Positions 7,587-15,965 of a stretch of 64,000 nucleotides of DNA are shown piece after piece. The notes beneath the pieces were generated by a model that was not told the DNA's origin, did no database searches, and saw nothing but the letters and a program-made list of their open reading frames with translations. A program made the position numbers and the translations under genes. Source of the stretch: VXNJ01 sp965249595. GTDB lineage: Bacteria > Chloroflexota > UBA11872 > VXNJ01. Numbering within the stretch: position 1 is the stretch's first letter; the number at the start of each line of letters is the position of its first letter. The DNA is taken from assembly GCA_965249595.1 (NCBI GenBank), contig OZ252242.1, positions 1,488,001-1,552,000 of the forward strand, given 5' to 3'.

Positions 7587-8393
7587 TCAATCGGTAGCTG
7601 GCCCCGGCAACGCGGATGGCGACCACATGCCGGCGTTCATCTGACCACCGTCGACGACGACGCACTCGCCGCTGATCCAACTGGCTCGCGGCGAACAGAG
7701 AAACGCCGCCACCGACCCGATCTCCTCTGGACGTCCCAGCCGCTTGAACGGGAACTGACCGTCGGAGAATGCGGCCATTTCCGCGGGCTGTTCGCGCCGC
7801 CGCCGGCCCCAACTGCCGCTGGCAAATTCAATTGAGCCGGGGGCCAGGGCGTTTACCCGGATGTTGTATTGAGCAAGCTCGCGCGAGAGGGCCGCGGCGA
7901 GGTAGATCTGGCCGGCCTTGGCGGTTCCATATTGGGCCGGAACCTGGACTCGAGATCCGGTAATTGAGGCGGTTATGAGAACCGCCCCGCCGCCGCTCGC
8001 GCGAAGATGTTTGGTCGCCGCGCGAATAAGCCGCACGCTGTGGAGAACGTTGATATCCAGCGTGAAGGCCCAATCCTCATCGCTCGATTCCAACAGGCCC
8101 GGTCGCTGCTGGCCGCCGGCATTGGCAATGACGATGTCTAAACGGGAGAAGTGCTCGGCGGCCTGATCCACCGCGGCGGCCAGAGCCGGCCCGTCGGTTA
8201 CATCGGCTTGCAGCGGCAGTGCGGCAACTCCCAGCTCGCCAATCTCTGCGGCGGCAGCGTCGAGCGTGGCCCCAGTTCGGGCAACTATCGCCACATCGAC
8301 GCCCTCGGCGGCCAGGGCCAGGGCCATGGCCTTCCCCAGGCCGCGACTGCCACCGGTGATCAGGGCGGCCTTGCCGGCCAGTCCAAGATCCAT
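7587..8393 (-). CDS. short-chain dehydrogenase/reductase (SDR)
   Basis: A 268-residue classical SDR that would reduce or oxidise a small carbonyl/alcohol substrate with NAD(P). The cofactor motif TGGSRGLG is at residues 14-21, NAGG follows near residue 91, and the catalytic Ser-Tyr-Lys triad sits in ITASITGS and QYGTAKAG. The C-terminal VVDGG closure is present. It lies 28 bases downstream of the HpcH/HpaI aldolase at 8422-9186 on the same strand, so the two are likely co-transcribed, perhaps in sugar-acid catabolism. The substrate is unknown. About 20 residues beyond VDGG are a little longer than usual. Confidence 0.88.
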   Translation of the reverse strand: MDLGLAGKAALITGGSRGLGKAMALALAAEGVDVAIVARTGATLDAAAAEIGELGVAALPLQADVTDGPALAAAVDQAAEHFSRLDIVIANAGGQQRPGLLESSDEDWAFTLDINVLHSVRLIRAATKHLRASGGGAVLITASITGSRVQVPAQYGTAKAGQIYLAAALSRELAQYNIRVNALAPGSIEFASGSWGRRRREQPAEMAAFSDGQFPFKRLGRPEEIGSVAAFLCSPRASWISGECVVVDGGQMNAGMWSPSALPGPATD

Positions 8394-8421
8394 CTAGCGA
8401 TTGCTTCGATCGCGCAAGCTG

Positions 8422-9186
8422 CTACCGATTCGGCTTAAATTCGGCCAACACGGCCTCGGAACCCTCGGCGACGAACCCTGAATCGGACCCGATATTTACG
8501 AACGTGAAGCCTTCGGCTATTCGCCGTCGGCCCATCTCCGGCGTCCCGCACGCGTAACCGGCCGCCTTGCCCAGCTTTTTGCAACACGCGACCACATGGG
8601 CGACTGCTTCGTCGTGGCGCGGGTGGTTGCCCATGTCCGAGACCTTCAAGCCCATATCCAATGCCAAGTCGCTCGGGCCGATCCAGCAACCGTCCACGCC
8701 TTCGACTGAAAGGATGGCCTCGGCATTGTCAACCGCGGCCTGGGATTCGATCTGCACCGCCAAAAACACCTCGTCATCGATCCAGCTGGTGTAATTCGGC
8801 GCGAAAGTGGTGGTCATATAGGGGCCGGCGTTGGAGCGCCGACCGCGCGGCGGGTAGTGCGCAGCGGACGAGGCGGCCGCGGCCTGGTCAACGGTGTCGA
8901 CCATTGGAATAACCAAACCCAAGGCGCCCGACTCAAGAGCCTTGTTGATCAGGTCGTAGCGGTTGGTTAGAACCCGCGTGACCGGGGTTGCGCCACCCTG
9001 AATGACGGCCATGAACCCGTTGCGCATATTGTGTTCGTTCCAGTAACCGTGCTGGCCGTCGAGCATCACCCAGTCATAACCGGCCTGGGCCATCTGGCCG
9101 GCCGCCAGATCCGAACCGTATGCAACCGAGCAGCCGATAGCGGGTTTGCCGGTCGCCAATATTGCTTTTGTCGTATTTACCGTCAT
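8422..9186 (-). CDS. HpcH/HpaI-family 2-keto acid aldolase
   Basis: A 254-residue metal-dependent class II aldolase of the HpaI/GarL type, expected to cleave 4-hydroxy-2-ketoacids to pyruvate and an aldehyde. Catalytic features are in place: LDGQHGYWN (general-base His), TRVLTN (Arg), VQIESQAAV (metal Glu) and GPSDLALDMG (metal Asp). I chose the ATG at 9184-9186; a TTG-initiated form would add 12 unlikely residues. Cupin and SDR genes flank it on the same strand. The contrast with the atypical paralogue at 6726 is notable. Confidence 0.9.
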   Translation of the reverse strand: MTVNTTKAILATGKPAIGCSVAYGSDLAAGQMAQAGYDWVMLDGQHGYWNEHNMRNGFMAVIQGGATPVTRVLTNRYDLINKALESGALGLVIPMVDTVDQAAAASSAAHYPPRGRRSNAGPYMTTTFAPNYTSWIDDEVFLAVQIESQAAVDNAEAILSVEGVDGCWIGPSDLALDMGLKVSDMGNHPRHDEAVAHVVACCKKLGKAAGYACGTPEMGRRRIAEGFTFVNIGSDSGFVAEGSEAVLAEFKPNR

Positions 9187-9278
9187 TGGGGCCCCCGATT
9201 GGTTGCGGGACGGGCTGAGCAAATCTCAATGTGCATACTAGTCGCCGACACCCCGGCGCGACCCAATTTAAGCGGTGT

Positions 9279-9638
9279 TCAGCTGCGGCCAAAATCATCG
9301 GCTAGGCGCACAACGTCATCCGGATGCGGAGTGGAGACTTCGAGCAAACGGGCCGGGCCGTCAAGCGCCGTGAAACGGTGGACCGTGCCGGGGCGCAACC
9401 GCAGGCAGTCACCTGGGTTCAACGTAACCGTCTCGCGCTTTGATCGCCCCGTTTCCGAAAGATCCGCCGACACCTGGCCGCTGTCAAGGAAGAGGGTCTC
9501 ATCCTTGTGGCGGTGATATTGCAGGCTCAGCCGACAGCCGGCATCGATTTCGATGGCCTTGCCGATGTAGTGCTCGCAATTGGCAAATATGATTTCTCGG
9601 CCCCAGGGCTTGTCAACAATTTGTGGTGGTTCGATCAC
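9279..9638 (-). CDS. small cupin protein, mannose-6-phosphate isomerase type II-like
   Basis: A single-domain 119-residue cupin. It begins with the KPWGREIIF stretch seen in cupin-type mannose-6-phosphate isomerases and sugar-nucleotide-associated cupins. The metal-binding pattern YHRHKDETLFL and a later PGTVHRF supply the His/Glu ligands. The start is GTG at 9636-9638. It precedes the aldolase and SDR on the same strand with a 92-base gap, so a common promoter is possible but not shown. Function might be sugar isomerisation or sensing; only the fold is clear. Confidence 0.82.
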   Translation of the reverse strand: MIEPPQIVDKPWGREIIFANCEHYIGKAIEIDAGCRLSLQYHRHKDETLFLDSGQVSADLSETGRSKRETVTLNPGDCLRLRPGTVHRFTALDGPARLLEVSTPHPDDVVRLADDFGRS

Positions 9639-9843
9639 CGGAACGTACGCGCCCTCGCCTCAATTGAGAATGGTTTCTTAAGCGGCCAGACCGGGTCCTG
9701 TAAATCCCCGAATTGGCGGAAAGTAAGTTAACCTCTACTTGATGCTAAACGCTCCTAATCACCTAGTTGGTTGTCAAGCTGCGTTAGCACATATTCCACA
9801 GCCGACAGCGTAGTTGGCTGCAGCGATCGGCAATGTAAGCCGG

Positions 9844-11703
9844 ATGGTCATGCCTAGAAACCGTTTGTCGTGGATGATCGGTGGTCCCCAGGGCAGTGGG
9901 ATCAACGTGTCAGCCGAGGTATTTGCCAAGGCTTGCGTCCGCTATGGGCTCCACATTTTTTCCAACATCGAATACCACTCAAACATCATGGGTCGGCATT
10001 CGTTCTTCCGCGTGCGGGTGTCCGAGGAAGAAGTCAGGTCACATATTGACCCGATTGACCTGCTGCTAGCACTCGACCGCGAGACGCTATTTGGCGATGT
10101 AGACGGGCCGTTCCTCACGCACGGCGGCCATGTCCACCGAATCTCTCCCGGCGGCGGCCTGATCGTCGACTCCGAACTGCACCTTGATCCGGACGAATTT
10201 GGCGACAAAGACATTCGGGTCTTCTCGCTACCGTATGCCGAAATACTCCGCGAAGGGGTTTCCCGCGGCGGTGTTACCTACAACGCCCGGCGCCACGACA
10301 TCATGCGCAACATGGTATCGGTGGCCGCGTCGTTCGCCTTAGTCGGGCTGGACACGGCGCCAATCGTCGAAATCCTGCGTGAACGGTTGGGTTCGCACCG
10401 TGCCCATTTGGTCGATTTGAATGCGGCGGTGCTGGACGTGGCGGTCGAGTACACGAAATCGTTGCTCAGCGAAAAGCCATTCGCCATGTCTCTGCAGCCA
10501 CTCGAGGACGACAGCACGCAGCATCGGGCCTTAATTCGCGGCGCCGAAGCGGTGGCGATGGGCAAACTGCACGCCGGATGCACATTTCAGTCCTATTACC
10601 CAATCGCCCCGGCGACCGAAGAATCGGTGTTCCTGGAGAGAATTCAATCCGATTTTCCGATCGTGGTGATCCAGGCCGAAGATGAAATCGCCTGCATAAA
10701 CCAGGCTGTCGGCGCCGCCTTCGGCGGTGCCCGTGCCGCTACCTCGACCGCCGGGCCCGGATTCGCCCTGATGCTGGAAGGACTCGGTCTGGCGGCCATG
10801 ACCGAGACCCCGGGGCCGGTAATCTGCCTCTACCAGCGTGGCGGCCCGTCGACCGGGCTACCGACCCGTGGCGGCCAGACCGATCTGCGCCTGGCCCTCC
10901 AACCGGGCCACGGTGAATTTCCTCATATCGTGATCGCGCCCGGTGATATCCAGGAGTGCTTCGATCTAACGTTTGAGGCCTTCAATTACGGTGATGAATA
11001 CCAACTGCCGGTCATCGTGCTCCTCGACCGGTTCTTGGCCAACAGCAATTGGACGATGCGCGGACTGGCAACCGACCACCTCCAGGTTCGCTCCGGCCCC
11101 CGCTATGAACCCAACGGCAACGGGGAGAAATTCGAGCGTCACGCGATAACCGACAGCGGTATCTCGCCGCGCAGCGTGCCGGGCGATGCGGGCGGAATGT
11201 TCGTGACCACCTCTGATGAACATACGACCTACGGCAAGATCTCGGAGAGCATCGAAAACCGCATGGAGCAGATGGAAAAGCGCATGGGCAAGCTCGACCT
11301 TATCGCCGCGCAAATTCCAGACGAGATCAAGTTCACCTTGCACGGCGATCCCGAAGCCGATTTCACGGTCGTGGCCTGGGGCTCGACCAAAGGGGCGATC
11401 CTCGACGGCATCGCTTCGCTGGGTCGACGCGGATATAGCGTTAACTATTTGCAGCTGCGGTTGCTTTGGCCGTTCCCGGCCGAGGCGATCGCCCAATTGC
11501 TGCAGGCGGCCAAGAATCTGATCATCGTCGAAGACAACTACACCAGCCAGCTCGGGCGGCTAATCGCCGAACAAACCGGAATTCGAATCCAGCGCCAGGT
11601 GCTCAAATATGACGGGCGCGCTTTTTCGCAGACGGAAATTGAATCTGCCATCGAACAGCACGTTGCCGGCGCCGAGTCGCGGCTCGTAATCTCAAGCCCT
11701 TAA
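9844..11703 (+). CDS. korA: 2-oxoacid:ferredoxin oxidoreductase, fused gamma-alpha subunit
   Basis: The large subunit of a thiamine-diphosphate 2-oxoacid:ferredoxin oxidoreductase (KorA type), which oxidatively decarboxylates 2-oxoglutarate or a related 2-oxoacid to the acyl-CoA. Residues about 10-190 form the gamma domain (GGPQGSGIN, SNIEYHSNIMGRHSF), followed by the alpha domain with AATSTAGPGFALM and QRGGPSTGLPTRGGQ, and a C-terminal domain with VVAWGSTKGAI. ATG 9844 is chosen; ATG 9850 and TTG 9814 are alternatives, none with a clear Shine-Dalgarno. korB follows after 40 bases. Which 2-oxoacid is used cannot be told from the sequence. Confidence 0.92.
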   Translation: MVMPRNRLSWMIGGPQGSGINVSAEVFAKACVRYGLHIFSNIEYHSNIMGRHSFFRVRVSEEEVRSHIDPIDLLLALDRETLFGDVDGPFLTHGGHVHRISPGGGLIVDSELHLDPDEFGDKDIRVFSLPYAEILREGVSRGGVTYNARRHDIMRNMVSVAASFALVGLDTAPIVEILRERLGSHRAHLVDLNAAVLDVAVEYTKSLLSEKPFAMSLQPLEDDSTQHRALIRGAEAVAMGKLHAGCTFQSYYPIAPATEESVFLERIQSDFPIVVIQAEDEIACINQAVGAAFGGARAATSTAGPGFALMLEGLGLAAMTETPGPVICLYQRGGPSTGLPTRGGQTDLRLALQPGHGEFPHIVIAPGDIQECFDLTFEAFNYGDEYQLPVIVLLDRFLANSNWTMRGLATDHLQVRSGPRYEPNGNGEKFERHAITDSGISPRSVPGDAGGMFVTTSDEHTTYGKISESIENRMEQMEKRMGKLDLIAAQIPDEIKFTLHGDPEADFTVVAWGSTKGAILDGIASLGRRGYSVNYLQLRLLWPFPAEAIAQLLQAAKNLIIVEDNYTSQLGRLIAEQTGIRIQRQVLKYDGRAFSQTEIESAIEQHVAGAESRLVISSP

Positions 11704-11715
11704 AGGAAATGAAAA

Positions 11716-11742
11716 ATGTTCAGCAGCAGGAGGCCCAGGTAG
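11716..11742 (+). other. 8-codon mini-ORF between korA and korB
   Basis: An ATG at 11716 with AAGGAA seven bases upstream opens an 8-codon frame ending in TAG at 11740-11742, one base before the korB GTG. The frame contains AGG AGG, which is itself the korB Shine-Dalgarno (AGGAGG, 11728-11733). It could be a coupling leader or be accidental. Confidence 0.3.
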
Positions 11743-11743
11743 C

Positions 11744-12700
11744 GTGGCGATAGCTCAGCGTGAAATGCTCACGGCGCGTGACTACGCGGCGGAAATAAAA
11801 CCTGATTGGTGTCCCGGCTGCGGCGATTTTGGAATCATCAATGCCGTCCGCCAGGCGTTGGCCGAATTGCAGATCCCGCCCCACATGGTGGCCATCGTTT
11901 CCGGCATCGGATGCTCCGGCAAGGCACCGCATTACATAAGCACCTACGGCTTTCACACCCTGCACGGCCGTGCCCTGCCGGTGGCCACCGGCCTGAAGTT
12001 GGCCAACCAAGAAGTCACGGTCCTGGCCATGGGCGGCGACGGCGACGGTTACGGCATCGGCGCTGGCTATTTCGTCAACACCGGCCGGCGCAACCTGGAC
12101 TTTACCTACGTCGTTTTCAACAACGGCGTTTACGGGTTGACCAAGGGCCAGGCCTCGCCCACCCAAATCAAGGGCCAAAAGACTCGTTCAATGGCCGAAC
12201 CGGCAATCCAGGACGCCATCAATCCAGTCGGTTTGGCGCTTTCGGCCGGTTACACGTTTGTGGCCCGCGGATACGCAATGGACCCGCGCGGATTGGCCAA
12301 GATCCTGGTACAGGCGATAGCCCACCGGGGAACTTCGTACATCGATGTACTCCAACCTTGCCCGGTCTACAACGACATCAACACCATGGAGTGGTACTCC
12401 GGCCGCGACCGTGAAGATCGCGTCCCGCGGGTCTACGACGTCTCCCGTGATGGATTCGATCCCAAGGTTGCCGACCCGACCAACGCCGAAGAAATAGTGA
12501 CAAAGAAAAAGCAGGCCCTGGGACTCTCCTTCGCCTGGGGCGATCAGATCCCGATCGGCGTCCTGTACCAGATGGAGCAGCCGGCCTATGACCAGATCAT
12601 GTTTGACCGCTGGCCGGACGAGACCGACAAAACTACCTCGATGTACAAGCGGGCCCGCCCGGGTCAAGACATCGCCAAGGTCGTCGACCTGCTGCGCTAA
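11744..12700 (+). CDS. korB: 2-oxoacid:ferredoxin oxidoreductase beta subunit
   Basis: The TPP-binding, 4Fe-4S beta subunit partnering the korA product. Cluster cysteines are C23 and C26 (WCPGCGDFG), C57 (GIGCSGK) and C206 (QPCPVYN). The TPP motif GDGDGYGIG at residues 98-106 leads to NN at 126-127. Length 318 is somewhat above the usual 280-300. The start is GTG at 11744 with AGGAGG ten bases upstream. No separate delta (ferredoxin-like) subunit is adjacent, so electrons probably go to a free ferredoxin. It is convergent with the PHP gene, with a hairpin between. Confidence 0.93.
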   Translation: MAIAQREMLTARDYAAEIKPDWCPGCGDFGIINAVRQALAELQIPPHMVAIVSGIGCSGKAPHYISTYGFHTLHGRALPVATGLKLANQEVTVLAMGGDGDGYGIGAGYFVNTGRRNLDFTYVVFNNGVYGLTKGQASPTQIKGQKTRSMAEPAIQDAINPVGLALSAGYTFVARGYAMDPRGLAKILVQAIAHRGTSYIDVLQPCPVYNDINTMEWYSGRDREDRVPRVYDVSRDGFDPKVADPTNAEEIVTKKKQALGLSFAWGDQIPIGVLYQMEQPAYDQIMFDRWPDETDKTTSMYKRARPGQDIAKVVDLLR

Positions 12701-12709
12701 TCGGGGCCG

Positions 12710-12727
12710 CGGCGAAGCGATTCGCCG
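12710..12727. terminator. hairpin between convergent korB and PHP genes
   Basis: CGGCGAA-GCGA-TTCGCCG gives a seven-pair stem with a four-base loop in the 39 bases between the two stop codons. Neither side has a T tract, so it may act as a bidirectional transcript-end hairpin more than as an intrinsic terminator. Confidence 0.4.
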
Positions 12728-12739
12728 ATGCCGGGCTGG

Positions 12740-13561
12740 TTATTGGTAGCGCCCGGTCAAGAAGGCCGCCACGCGGTAACCACTGAGCGCCAGCAGGCTG
12801 CGGTAGTTATTGGTCAGATAGTCGACCGGCGTCGGCCGCCGGAATTCGACTTTGGTGCGCGCGGCGATCGTTTGGCGATTGCGAATGGCGTCGGCCAGAT
12901 CTTTAGCGCCCGATCCCGGGTACAAAGTGACGAATCGTCCGACGTCACCGAAATGGGCATCCGTTCCACCGATTGCCGCCCCCAGCATCCGGTGGTGGGT
13001 GCGGTAAAAATCGGCCAATCGGCGGCGCGAAGATTCACTCAGGTACTGGCTTTCCAGCTCGATGCCGTCAAAGTCAGTCTTTTCCAGCCAGGAGAGTATT
13101 CGCTTGGCGGTGGTGGCGTTGGGAACATTCATGAACGGATGCGCCACAATCGCCAGGCCGCCCTGGTCGCGAATCTCGGCCACGGTGTCTGGTACTGATC
13201 GGTAAAGCCGGATTGGGCGCTTGATGAATAACCCGACCACGTGGTGCTGGGAGCGCGTCGTAACTTCGGTGCCGGCGATGCCCGCCAGACCGAAACGGTT
13301 GGCCAGCTCCCGGGCCCGCAGACCCTCGCCGACCTTGTCGTGGTCGGTTACCGCCATCGCCGCCAATCCGCGGCCCGACGCCAGCTCCAGGTTCCCTTCG
13401 AGCGAAAGCGTGCCGTCAGAATGCGAGGTGTGCATATGCAGTTCGGCGGCCGACCACCCTTCCGGCACCGCCAGGCCGGCGGGCCCGACGCCCAGCGGGG
13501 CGGCCACCAGCGGCACACCGGGCAGCAGCGTTAGCGGAATTTCGTTTGGTACGGGGGGCAT
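12740..13561 (-). CDS. PHP-domain metal-dependent phosphoesterase
   Basis: A 273-residue PHP-superfamily hydrolase, related to TrpH/YciV-type phosphoesterases. Metal-binding motifs in order are ELHMHTSHSDG (about 40-50), VTDHD (about 70), GTEVT (about 98), VAHPF (about 140) and GGTDAHFGD (about 198). About 38 residues precede the first motif, longer than in minimal PHP proteins. Its ATG at 13559-13561 faces the folP start with no spacer. The natural substrate (nucleotide, oligonucleotide or phosphosugar) is not evident. Confidence 0.88.
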   Translation of the reverse strand: MPPVPNEIPLTLLPGVPLVAAPLGVGPAGLAVPEGWSAAELHMHTSHSDGTLSLEGNLELASGRGLAAMAVTDHDKVGEGLRARELANRFGLAGIAGTEVTTRSQHHVVGLFIKRPIRLYRSVPDTVAEIRDQGGLAIVAHPFMNVPNATTAKRILSWLEKTDFDGIELESQYLSESSRRRLADFYRTHHRMLGAAIGGTDAHFGDVGRFVTLYPGSGAKDLADAIRNRQTIAARTKVEFRRPTPVDYLTNNYRSLLALSGYRVAAFLTGRYQ

Positions 13562-14463
13562 TGACCAGATTGCACGCTATTGATTCCGGCGCCGCGCCAA
13601 TACCACCGCTAAAGGTGGGCCCCCATCGCTTTGATTGGGGCCGGCAAACCTACGTGATGGGGATCATCAACGCGACCCCTGATTCATTTTCGGGTGACGG
13701 GGTCGGCACAGACTTGGCGGCTCTCGGCCAACGGGTTGAGGCCGCCGTCGCCGCCGGTTGCCATATCCTGGACGTCGGCGCCGAGTCGACGCGTCCCGGA
13801 TCGCAACCGATCGGCCGCGACGAGGAGCTGGCGCGATTGCTGCCGGCGATCGCCAAGATCCGCACGATCACCGCGTTGCCACTGTCAGTTGATACCTATA
13901 AAGCCGATGTGGCGGCAAAGGCGATAGAGGCCGGCGCCAACATGATCAACGACATAACTGCCCTGGCCGGCGATCCCGCTATGGGGGCGGTGGCAGCCGA
14001 AATCGGGTGCCCGGTGATACTCATGCACCGAAGCATCACCCCGGTTCGCGATTCCCGCCTCGGCCGCCATTTCGCCGGAATGGAAACCGACTCCGATGTG
14101 GTCGCCATGGTCGCCGAACAGTTGTGCCGGCGGCGGGAGGTGGCCGAGGCGGCAGGGATTGATCCCGGCCGCCTCATCTGCGATCCCGGTATCGGATTCG
14201 GCAAGGACCCGGGCCAAAATTTGGCCCTGCTAAATGGCGTCGATCGCATCCGTTCTTTGGTAGCTCTGCCCCTGCTAATCGGGGCATCACGCAAGTCGGT
14301 GATCGCCCACGCGCTAAAGGACCCCGATAGCGATCGACTGGCCGGCACGATCGCCGCCCACACGATCGCAATCGCCCGCGGCGCCGATATCGTGAGAGTG
14401 CACGACTTCCGTTCTGCGGTTCAGGCGGCCCGGCTCGCCGATGCAGTCAGCCGGCCAACCTAA
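13561..14463 (+). CDS. folP: dihydropteroate synthase
   Basis: This folate-pathway enzyme joins 6-hydroxymethyl-dihydropterin-PP with p-aminobenzoate. Landmarks are MGIINATPDSFSGDG, DVGAESTRPGS, ANMINDITAL, RLICDPGIGFGKDPGQN and GASRKSVIA, covering the full TIM barrel. The start is uncertain: TTG 13561 has a GGGGGG run just upstream, GTG 13615 would give a typical 282-residue enzyme, and TTG 13546 is also open. Any upstream start collides with the divergent PHP start at 13561. No other folate gene is adjacent. Confidence 0.94.
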   Translation: MTRLHAIDSGAAPIPPLKVGPHRFDWGRQTYVMGIINATPDSFSGDGVGTDLAALGQRVEAAVAAGCHILDVGAESTRPGSQPIGRDEELARLLPAIAKIRTITALPLSVDTYKADVAAKAIEAGANMINDITALAGDPAMGAVAAEIGCPVILMHRSITPVRDSRLGRHFAGMETDSDVVAMVAEQLCRRREVAEAAGIDPGRLICDPGIGFGKDPGQNLALLNGVDRIRSLVALPLLIGASRKSVIAHALKDPDSDRLAGTIAAHTIAIARGADIVRVHDFRSAVQAARLADAVSRPT

Positions 14464-14555
14464 TCGAATTTGCCGCCGGATTCTCGATGGTTCGACTCCA
14501 TCGGCAACCCCAATTCACCGGCGATTAGGCGGGCCGTTAACCTGCTGGGCGAAAT

Positions 14556-15965
14556 CTAACCGCGCAACTCCAATCGGACCGCCGCCGCCGCTAACGCCCC
14601 CATGCCCAGGGCGTTGGAACCCTTGATCAGCAAGAGATCCCCGGCAGTAAGAATTCCGGCCAAATGATCTATCGCCAGCTTTGATGCCGCGGAGATTGAT
14701 TCGCTGTCCGCCGCCGCACATTCGATATGCCGCCAGTGGGCTGCATTCAACCCGCCGGCCACGGCCGCTTGACCGATCAAGCGGGCATGACAACCGACCG
14801 TGACCAGGTGGTCCAAGCCATCGATTGATTGGCCTAGGCGGGAGTGTTCGCCGGCCGCATATTCGCCCAGTTCGAGCATTTCGCCGAGCACCGCGATCCG
14901 CCGCCCGGGCACCGCCGCCGCGTCGATCGCGGCCAGCGCGGCGATGGCCGAATCGCAGTTGGCGTTGTAGGAATCATCGATGACCGTAAAGGGAGATTGG
15001 CGCAGAACCTGCATGCGGCGCGGCGGCAGGACGACTTGTTCGAATCCGCCGGCGGCATCATGGATGTGGATTCCAAGCGATTCGGCCACCGCCACGGCGG
15101 CCGCACAGGCCAGCCCAACGGCCGGCGACAAGGTGGCGATCGTCACGTCGGTGCAACCGGTCCGGCCCGTCAGCCGAAAGGCCGTTCCGTTGCCGTGAGG
15201 GTGGGTCGAAACGTGAACGTCAACATCTTGGCGGCGCTGGGAGATCCAGCGCACTTGACCGCGAGTGCGCTCAGCGAACGCTTCGCCGTATTCGTCGTCG
15301 GCGTTGAGCACAACCGTTCCGCCGGGTTCGATCCAGGCGGCCAATTCACCTTTGGCGCGGGCAATATTGGCGCGCGAACCAAACAGGCCAATGTGCGCGG
15401 TGCCGACATTGGTTATGACCGCGTCGGTGGGATCGGCGATGCGGCAGTACTGGGTGATCTCACCGACCTTCTGGGCTCCCAACTCGACCACCGCGTAACG
15501 ATCGTCGGGCTCTATGCCGGCAACCGTGAACGGAACTCCGATTTCGTTGTTAAAGCTCTGTGGCGACCGAGCCACCGGGCCATCGCCGGCCAGGGCTGCG
15601 GCGATCAGCTCCTTGGTGGTCGTTTTACCGTTTGATCCGGTAATCCCAATCACCCGGCCAATCGGCACCTGGCGGCGAAGCAGGGTTGCCAACCGCTCAA
15701 TCGCCGCCAATGGATTGGCGACGACGATTTGGCGGGATGGGTCGACGCCAGCGACCGATTCGCTGACCAGCGCCATCCTGGCGCCCTGTCGGAGTGCTTC
15801 CGCGACAAACTGCCGACCATCAACGCGCTCGCCGCGGAGAGCAATGAAAAGCCGGTTGGCAACCGGCTCGCGTGAATCAAATTGGATTCCGTCAAATCGG
15901 CTATTGAGGTCGCCGGGCAGGCTGCGCCCCACGGCTAGGTTCAGCTGACTAAGCGAAAAGCTCAT
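14556..15965 (-). CDS. murF: UDP-N-acetylmuramoyl-tripeptide--D-alanyl-D-alanine ligase
   Basis: A cytoplasmic Mur ligase adding D-Ala-D-Ala to UDP-MurNAc-tripeptide. The 469-residue protein has the DSREP N-terminal segment, the ATP loop GITGSNGKTTTKE (107-119), SFNNEIGVPFT, VVELGAQKVGEI, TNVGTAHIGLFGS and the carbamylated-lysine position K205 in RAKGE. The later DDSYNAN motif is at about 324-330 in VIDDSYNANCD. This is the canonical MurF of the window, in contrast to the degenerate copy at 16779-19298. Its ATG overlaps the stop of the TIM-barrel gene by four bases. Confidence 0.95.
   Translation of the reverse strand: MSFSLSQLNLAVGRSLPGDLNSRFDGIQFDSREPVANRLFIALRGERVDGRQFVAEALRQGARMALVSESVAGVDPSRQIVVANPLAAIERLATLLRRQVPIGRVIGITGSNGKTTTKELIAAALAGDGPVARSPQSFNNEIGVPFTVAGIEPDDRYAVVELGAQKVGEITQYCRIADPTDAVITNVGTAHIGLFGSRANIARAKGELAAWIEPGGTVVLNADDEYGEAFAERTRGQVRWISQRRQDVDVHVSTHPHGNGTAFRLTGRTGCTDVTIATLSPAVGLACAAAVAVAESLGIHIHDAAGGFEQVVLPPRRMQVLRQSPFTVIDDSYNANCDSAIAALAAIDAAAVPGRRIAVLGEMLELGEYAAGEHSRLGQSIDGLDHLVTVGCHARLIGQAAVAGGLNAAHWRHIECAAADSESISAASKLAIDHLAGILTAGDLLLIKGSNALGMGALAAAAVRLELRG

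Noticed and set aside
14485..14503. CGATGG-TTCGACT-CCATCG looks just like a tRNA T-arm
   Set aside because: No complementary acceptor strand, anticodon arm or D-arm lies at the right distance; the would-be body falls in the folP coding end. It is a simple hairpin without a T tract.
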